Below, piece by piece: positions 6,291 through 10,016 of a stretch of 10,016 nt of DNA. Below the pieces are notes generated by a model. It was not told the DNA's origin, ran no database searches, and saw only the letters and a list, made by a program, of their open reading frames with translations. A program made the translations under genes and the position numbers. Within the stretch, counting starts at the first letter, position 1, and each line of letters starts with the position of its first letter. Source of the DNA: an uncultured Bacteroidota bacterium (GTDB taxonomy: Bacteria > Bacteroidota > Bacteroidia > Chitinophagales > Chitinophagaceae); assembly GCA_946479055.1 (NCBI GenBank), contig CAMLEX010000125.1:1-10016 (forward strand), given 5' to 3'.

Positions 6291-6294
6291 AAAC

Positions 6295-7260
6295 ATGAGT
6301 GTATTAATATTCATAGATCAGGCTAAAGGCCATGTAAAAAAATCTTCACTGGAAGCATTAAGCTACGGCGCTAAAATAGCTGATCAGTTAAACACAACTG
6401 CCCAGGGAGTAATATTAGGCAGTTCCGCTGAAGACCTTACTGCGTTAGGAAAATATGGTGTCAAAAAAATTCATCATGTAAACAATGAGATACTAAACCA
6501 GTTTGATGCACAGCTGTATACCAAAGTAATTGCGCAGGTAGCGGAAGCCAATGCTTCTTCTGTTATTGTTTTTTCAAACAATATGGATGGTAAAGCGATC
6601 GCTCCCCGCCTATCAGCCCGCCTGAAAGCAGGGCTGGTATCCGGCGCTGTTGCACTACCCGAAACAAACAATGGATTCATCGTTAAGAAAAATGTTTTTT
6701 CAGGCAAAGCCTTTGCCAATATTGCTGTCGATACACAAGTGAAAATTATTTCTCTTAACGCAAACGCCTATAAGATCGTTGAAGGTGAAGGAACAGCGGA
6801 AGTAGTTCTTTTTGCTGCAACAGTAGATACACCAAAAATAAAAGTAACCAGTACTACCAAAGCAAGTGGCGAAGTACCATTGACCGAAGCAGAAATTGTT
6901 GTAAGTGGCGGACGTGGTTTAAAAGGCCCTGAAAACTGGGGCATGGTTGAAGACCTTGCCAAAGTATTGCATGCTGCCACGGCCTGCAGCCGCCCCGTTG
7001 CTGATGCACGCTGGCGTCCGCATAATGAACACGTTGGTCAAACCGGTTTTGCTATAGCTCCTAATTTGTATGTTGCCATTGGTATTTCAGGAGCTATACA
7101 ACACTTGGCCGGTGTAAACAGAAGTAAAGTAATCGTAGTGATCAATAAAGATCCCGAAGCGCCTTTCTTTAAAGCCGCTGATTATGGTATTGTAGGTGAT
7201 GCGTTTGAAATAGTGCCGAAGATGACGGAAGCGATTAAAAAAATGAAAGGAGTTGTATAA
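6295..7260 (+). CDS. etfA: Electron transfer flavoprotein alpha subunit EtfA
   Basis: EtfA carries the FAD of the electron transfer flavoprotein and completes the complex with EtfB. The 321 residues match the family length. The N-terminal domain begins MSVLIFIDQAKGHVKKSSLEAL. The FAD-binding C-terminal domain shows SGGRGLKG at 204-211, SRPVADARW at 232-240, VGQTG at 247-251, LYVAIGISGAIQH (258-270, the EtfA signature), NKDP at 284-287 and ADYGIVGD at 295-302. All usual FAD contacts appear intact. The ATG at 6295 gives the standard N-terminus. It is probably co-transcribed with etfB from the promoter at 5188, though the 267-nt repeat-rich spacer between them is unusually long for this gene pair. 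A heptamer array follows two bases after the stop, and a strong hairpin at 7318 ends the transcript. Confidence 0.95.
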   Translation: MSVLIFIDQAKGHVKKSSLEALSYGAKIADQLNTTAQGVILGSSAEDLTALGKYGVKKIHHVNNEILNQFDAQLYTKVIAQVAEANASSVIVFSNNMDGKAIAPRLSARLKAGLVSGAVALPETNNGFIVKKNVFSGKAFANIAVDTQVKIISLNANAYKIVEGEGTAEVVLFAATVDTPKIKVTSTTKASGEVPLTEAEIVVSGGRGLKGPENWGMVEDLAKVLHAATACSRPVADARWRPHNEHVGQTGFAIAPNLYVAIGISGAIQHLAGVNRSKVIVVINKDPEAPFFKAADYGIVGDAFEIVPKMTEAIKKMKGVV

Positions 7261-7262
7261 GG

Positions 7263-7283
7263 TACGAAATACGAGGTACGAAG
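7263..7283. repeat. Three 7-nt repeat units directly after etfA
   Basis: The units are tacgaaa, tacgagg and tacgaag, starting two bases after the etfA stop codon. The same tacgaag word opens the array after rlmH (2523-2529), which begins one base after that stop. The two places therefore share both sequence and position relative to a gene end. Confidence 0.65.
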
Positions 7284-7317
7284 TGCTTTAATAGATTTGC
7301 TGTTCACAATAAAGCAA

Positions 7318-7346
7318 AAGCCAAATGATGTAGATTCATTTGGCTT
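7318..7346. terminator. Bidirectional terminator between etfA and the lipoprotein gene
   Basis: aagccaaatga (7318-7328) pairs perfectly over 11 bp with tcatttggctt (7336-7346) around a 7-nt loop. On the + strand it is followed by atttgttt, on the - strand by ttttgcttt. It stands between two convergent genes, 57 nt after etfA and 24 nt past the end of the lipoprotein gene, as a shared rho-independent terminator should. Confidence 0.75.
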
Positions 7347-7370
7347 ATTTGTTTGAGATGCTTTTCTTCA

Positions 7371-8435
7371 TTATTTATAATAAGTTATTTTCCATTCATA
7401 GGGGATCAGATCTGCATCCCTGAAAAAACCCCTGAGTTTTATTAGCCGGCTTTTAGTGTCAAACTCTGAAGTTCCTACAGTTTCTTCATATACATTCCTT
7501 AGCCCATTATATACGCTGGCTGTTTTATAAGGGAACTTACTATATTCCATGGGCTCTAAACCACCCAGAAAAAACGATAGTATTCCTGCGATATGATGTT
7601 GAGCGAACAAGTCTTCTCCAAAAGGGATGTTGGCAATTCCATTTAATAAAGCCTGGTGTTGATTGTACAACTGGTCACCCTTAGATTCTCTTGTAATAAA
7701 TTCGCAAGTCGTTTTGGTTTCATTAGTCTTTGCTGCAGTATCAATTTTATTTAAGATCACTTTGCTTATACTTCCATTGGCATCATATATTAAAGAATCC
7801 GTAGAAATAATTTGTGTATGCCAATTTCCATTTCCATAAGAATAGTTAAGAGAAGATCCAATACGTTTGCCATCTGTACTAAAAACAGCTTGGGCTTTTG
7901 CTGAATCATCAACTGAATTAATAGGTTCTATCCAACTCAACTGGTATTTATCAAGTGACAAAATTGTTTTATTAAATATTATTGATTTGCTATTCCCATT
8001 AAAAAATTTAGATGTGATCTTTTGTAATACTTTGTCTGCATCATACTCCAAATCAAGAGATGCTATGTCTTCTTGGTCGGGAACGTATCCATTTGAATAT
8101 TTATATGAAATATGGGACAGTAACCCCCTTAGATTATAATTAAGCTCTGCAGATGAACCTGCAGGAAATTCGCCGGAAACATTATCCCATGTTAAAATGA
8201 CCTTTCTGTTAGTAGAATCATACGAATAGTATTCAATAATAGAATCTTCTGCCAACCCTGTGCTTAAATCATATAAGACAAGCCCGATACTTTTTATTAA
8301 CAACGTCGAATCCTTTACTTCTTCCGGAATAATATCAGGATCGTTAATATCTATTTCTTTCTGACAAGATGCCAATACTAAAATGGCTAATACGGCAGGA
8401 ACAAAAAACAATTTTTTGAAGGAACTAATTACCAT
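7371..8435 (-). CDS. Lipoprotein of unknown function with YD-like repeats
   Basis: I do not recognise this 354-residue protein as a named family. Residues 1-23 are a lipoprotein signal: positive FKK at 6-8, a hydrophobic stretch, then the lipobox LASC with lipidated C24, followed by QKEID, so it should be anchored in the outer or inner membrane facing the periplasm or outside. At least four stretches have the pattern of RHS/YD-type beta-hairpins (Y-D, a turn, then a basic strand): YYSYDSTNRKVILTW at 69-83, LEYDADKVLQKIT at 129-141, LIYDANGSISKVIL at 215-228 and SEFDTKSRLIKLRGFF at 323-338. This suggests a long antiparallel beta-sheet with one layer per repeat, as in several Bacteroidota lipoproteins. 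Neighbours give no hint: it faces etfA across a terminator and diverges from the DUF151 gene with a 129-nt gap. Confidence 0.8.
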   Translation of the reverse strand: MVISSFKKLFFVPAVLAILVLASCQKEIDINDPDIIPEEVKDSTLLIKSIGLVLYDLSTGLAEDSIIEYYSYDSTNRKVILTWDNVSGEFPAGSSAELNYNLRGLLSHISYKYSNGYVPDQEDIASLDLEYDADKVLQKITSKFFNGNSKSIIFNKTILSLDKYQLSWIEPINSVDDSAKAQAVFSTDGKRIGSSLNYSYGNGNWHTQIISTDSLIYDANGSISKVILNKIDTAAKTNETKTTCEFITRESKGDQLYNQHQALLNGIANIPFGEDLFAQHHIAGILSFFLGGLEPMEYSKFPYKTASVYNGLRNVYEETVGTSEFDTKSRLIKLRGFFRDADLIPYEWKITYYK

Positions 8436-8564
8436 AGGTTAAAGCTTAAATGTTTGCAAAACAAGTTAAAAAAAATGATAATCCCCAGATAAACCCCTTA
8501 AAAGGTCTGGTCTGATTTTTTCCCCTCTTTTTTGTTCAAAATCCTTAGTTTCGTGTGATATTTT

Positions 8565-9176
8565 ATGAAGAAGATAGAACTGGAAATAGTGGCCTTATCC
8601 CATAGCATTACCCAAACACATTCATATGCCGTTGTGCTTGGGGAAATTAATGGATTGCGCCGTTTGCCGATCGTTATAGGTGGCTTTGAAGCACAAGCTA
8701 TCGCTGTTGCACTTGAAAAAATGCAACCCAGCCGCCCGTTGACCCACGACCTGGTAAAGAATTTCATGAACGCTTTCGCCATAGATCTGCACGAGATCAT
8801 TATCTGCGATTTGCAGGAAGGCATTTTCTACTCAAAGCTGGTTTGCTCATCCGAGCATGATACTATTGAAATTGACTCCCGGACTTCCGATGCGCTAGCC
8901 CTTGCCGTTCGTTTTGGCTGTCCTATTTATACCTACGAAAATATCCTGGAAAGTGCCGGCATTCTGATGGAAGACACGGGTACGGGCACCGGCAAAAAGA
9001 AAAAAGCAAAACAGGAAGTAGTAGTGGAAGATCAGGGGAATGCCAGCAACGAAGATCTTAAAACCCTGACCTTGGAAGAGCTGGACACTTTGCTTGGTGA
9101 AGTATTGGAAAGTGAAGACTATATCCGGGCCATTGCTATCAGGGATGAAATAAATACCCGTAAGAAGAATCGCTGA
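8565..9176 (+). CDS. Bifunctional nuclease (DUF151) family protein with UVR-like tail
   Basis: The 203-residue protein begins with a bifunctional nuclease domain (about 3-133). Typical blocks are MKKIELEIVALS, SYAVVLGEINGLRRLPIVIGGFEAQAIAVAL (20-50), RPLTHDL at 57-63, the strand IFYSKLV and IEIDSRTSDALALAVRFGCPIYTYE (101-125). A low-complexity linker with GTGTGKKKKAK (138-148) leads to a C-terminal segment at about 168-201, LTLEELDTLLGEVLESEDY then RAIAIRDEI, which resembles the UVR motif of UvrB/UvrC and ClpC-type proteins that mediates protein contacts. The plant founder of the family was reported to have DNase and RNase activity; bacterial members are poorly defined, so the function is inferred. 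It has no signal peptide and is probably cytoplasmic. The ATG at 8565 is well placed, but neither a ribosome site nor a convincing promoter is seen. ispE follows after 123 nt. Confidence 0.9.
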   Translation: MKKIELEIVALSHSITQTHSYAVVLGEINGLRRLPIVIGGFEAQAIAVALEKMQPSRPLTHDLVKNFMNAFAIDLHEIIICDLQEGIFYSKLVCSSEHDTIEIDSRTSDALALAVRFGCPIYTYENILESAGILMEDTGTGTGKKKKAKQEVVVEDQGNASNEDLKTLTLEELDTLLGEVLESEDYIRAIAIRDEINTRKKNR

Positions 9177-9305
9177 TTTAAGGATTTTGTAAGATTTCGC
9201 GGATTAGTTTCATATTTGCCGCGATCCTTTTACTTGTATGAATATTAAATCATTCTTTCCGTGAAATCCTTTATTAATCTTTTAATCCGCGATTAATCCG
9301 TGATT
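9177..9305. repeat. Inverted pair of 'gatt/aatc' repeat arrays between the DUF151 gene and ispE
   Basis: The left arm carries the word gatt at 9175, 9183, 9193 and 9202 (ggattttg, agatttcg, cggattag). The right arm carries its complement aatc at 9265, 9276, 9284 and 9295, including a near-duplicate pair of 11-mers, taatccgcgat (9283-9293) and taatccgtgat (9294-9304). Spacing is 8-11 nt, so phasing is looser than in the 7-nt arrays. The last unit runs into ispE and contains its GTG start. No other gene is visible here. Confidence 0.6.
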
Positions 9306-10016
9306 GTTTTTCCTAACTGTAAGATCAACCTCGGACTTCGTATCCTCCGCAAAAGAGCTGACGGCTATCATGATCTTGAAACAGTTTTTTACCCTCTTCC
9401 TTTATATGATGTACTGGAAGTAATACAGGATGCGGGATATGGGATGCGGGATGCGGACAATAATCAAAAAGAAGCTTTCCTTCAATTTTCAAACAGCGGA
9501 TTTTCATTAAATGGAAACCCTGATGATAATCTTTGCATCAAAGCTTATTACCTGCTTAAAAAGGATTTCCCCCAATTGGCAGGAATACAAATGCATTTGC
9601 ATAAAGCCATCCCCGCTGGTGCAGGATTAGGTGGCGGCAGCGCTGATGCAGCTTTTACATTAAGATTATTAAACGAAAAATTTAATCTCGATCTTTCAAC
9701 AGATCAACTTATCAGCTATGCACTGCGACTGGGCAGTGATTGCCCTTTTTTTATTATCAACACTCCTTGCGTTGCTACAGGAAGAGGTGAAATATTGGAA
9801 CCGATATCAATTGATCTTTCCTCTTATAAATTTATCATCGTTAACCCGGGTATTCATATCAGCACAGCCCATGCTTTTTCAGGGGTCAATCCTGCCCCGC
9901 CCACCAAATCAGTAAAGGAAATAATACAACAGCCCATCGAAACATGGAAGAGTGAATTGGTCAATGATTTTGAAAAAACTGTTTTTAGTCTGCATCCCGA
10001 AATTGGAGCTATAAAA
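9300..10016 (+). CDS. ispE: 4-diphosphocytidyl-2-C-methyl-D-erythritol kinase IspE (3' end outside window)
   Basis: IspE is the GHMP-family kinase that phosphorylates CDP-methylerythritol with ATP in the MEP route to isoprenoids, in the cytoplasm. The window holds 239 codons without a stop; the family is about 260-290 long, so the end is missing. The start is GTG at 9300: it gives V/M-IVFPNCKINLGL, the expected N-terminus, a TAA lies in frame two codons upstream, and the first in-frame ATG (residue 49) would remove the substrate-binding start. K8 and D147 (GSDCPFF, 146-151) fit the catalytic pair; the ATP-binding glycine loop is PAGAGLGGGSADAA at 105-118. WKSELVNDFEKTVF at 216-229 is typical of Bacteroidota IspE. 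The stretch at 43-53 (QDAGYGMRDAD) is encoded by 7-nt repeats and appears longer than usual for this loop. Confidence 0.95.
   Translation, partial: MIVFPNCKINLGLRILRKRADGYHDLETVFYPLPLYDVLEVIQDAGYGMRDADNNQKEAFLQFSNSGFSLNGNPDDNLCIKAYYLLKKDFPQLAGIQMHLHKAIPAGAGLGGGSADAAFTLRLLNEKFNLDLSTDQLISYALRLGSDCPFFIINTPCVATGRGEILEPISIDLSSYKFIIVNPGIHISTAHAFSGVNPAPPTKSVKEIIQQPIETWKSELVNDFEKTVFSLHPEIGAIK
9429..9456. repeat. Four 7-nt repeat units inside the ispE reading frame
   Basis: The units are gatgcgg, gatatgg, gatgcgg and gatgcgg, three of them identical. They encode ispE residues 44-53 in a surface loop between the strand ending LEVI and the strand FLQFS. Because the period is 7, each unit is read in a different frame, giving AGYGMRDAD. 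The array makes 28 bp, so the net change to the gene must include other bases to stay in frame. Confidence 0.8.

Noticed and set aside
6099..6326. 75-codon + strand frame in the etfB-etfA spacer
   Set aside because: It is made of repeat sequence, runs into the etfA start in another frame and shows no domain.
7867..8139. 90-codon + strand frame opposite the lipoprotein gene
   Set aside because: It is an antisense shadow of the lipoprotein frame and has no recognisable features.
9325..9507. 60-codon - strand frame with HPASHIPHP-like peptide
   Set aside because: It is the antisense reading of the heptamer array within ispE; IspE motifs on the + strand are unambiguous.

Overview
The window looks like a chromosomal segment of a member of the Bacteroidota, most likely the Chitinophagaceae or close relatives. 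The evidence is moderate to low GC, almost no Shine-Dalgarno sites, a good Bacteroidota-type promoter (TTTG, 18 nt, TAtcTTTG) in front of etfB, signal peptides ending in A-Q or a lipobox followed by Q-K-E, and protein sequences typical of that phylum. All genes are of housekeeping or ordinary accessory type. I see no phage, IS, CRISPR, toxin-antitoxin or defence locus and no RNA gene.

Layout: (1) 1-1871, the 3' end of one M16 zinc-peptidase-like gene followed by a second, full-length secreted M16 protein that has lost the HxxEH zinc site, so the two probably form a catalytic/non-catalytic pair. (2) 2048-3337, rlmH (23S rRNA pseudouridine methyltransferase) and a rhomboid serine protease, on the + strand. 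(3) 3321-5174, tilS (tRNA-Ile lysidine synthase) and a small TPR protein on the - strand; tilS overlaps the rhomboid gene tail to tail by 17 bp. (4) 5284-7260, etfB and etfA, the two subunits of the electron transfer flavoprotein, read from a recognisable promoter but split by a 267-bp spacer full of repeats. (5) 7371-8435, an unknown lipoprotein on the - strand, separated from etfA by a bidirectional terminator. (6) 8565-10016, a bifunctional-nuclease (DUF151) protein with a UVR-like tail, then the 5' part of ispE (isoprenoid MEP pathway), which begins with GTG and runs off the window.

The most unusual signal is not a gene. The spaces between genes hold several families of short degenerate repeats whose units keep a fixed length, mostly 7 nt and in places 8 nt, while their sequence drifts. 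They sit very close to gene ends: 1 nt after the rlmH stop, 1 nt before the rhomboid start, 4 nt before the etfA start, 2 nt after the etfA stop. Two such arrays lie inside essential reading frames (tilS residues 328-352 and ispE residues 43-53), and a related repeat appears to supply the GTG start codon of ispE. A 16-bp word, gttgcgtcgcactctt, also occurs twice in the window, upstream of tilS and between etfB and etfA.
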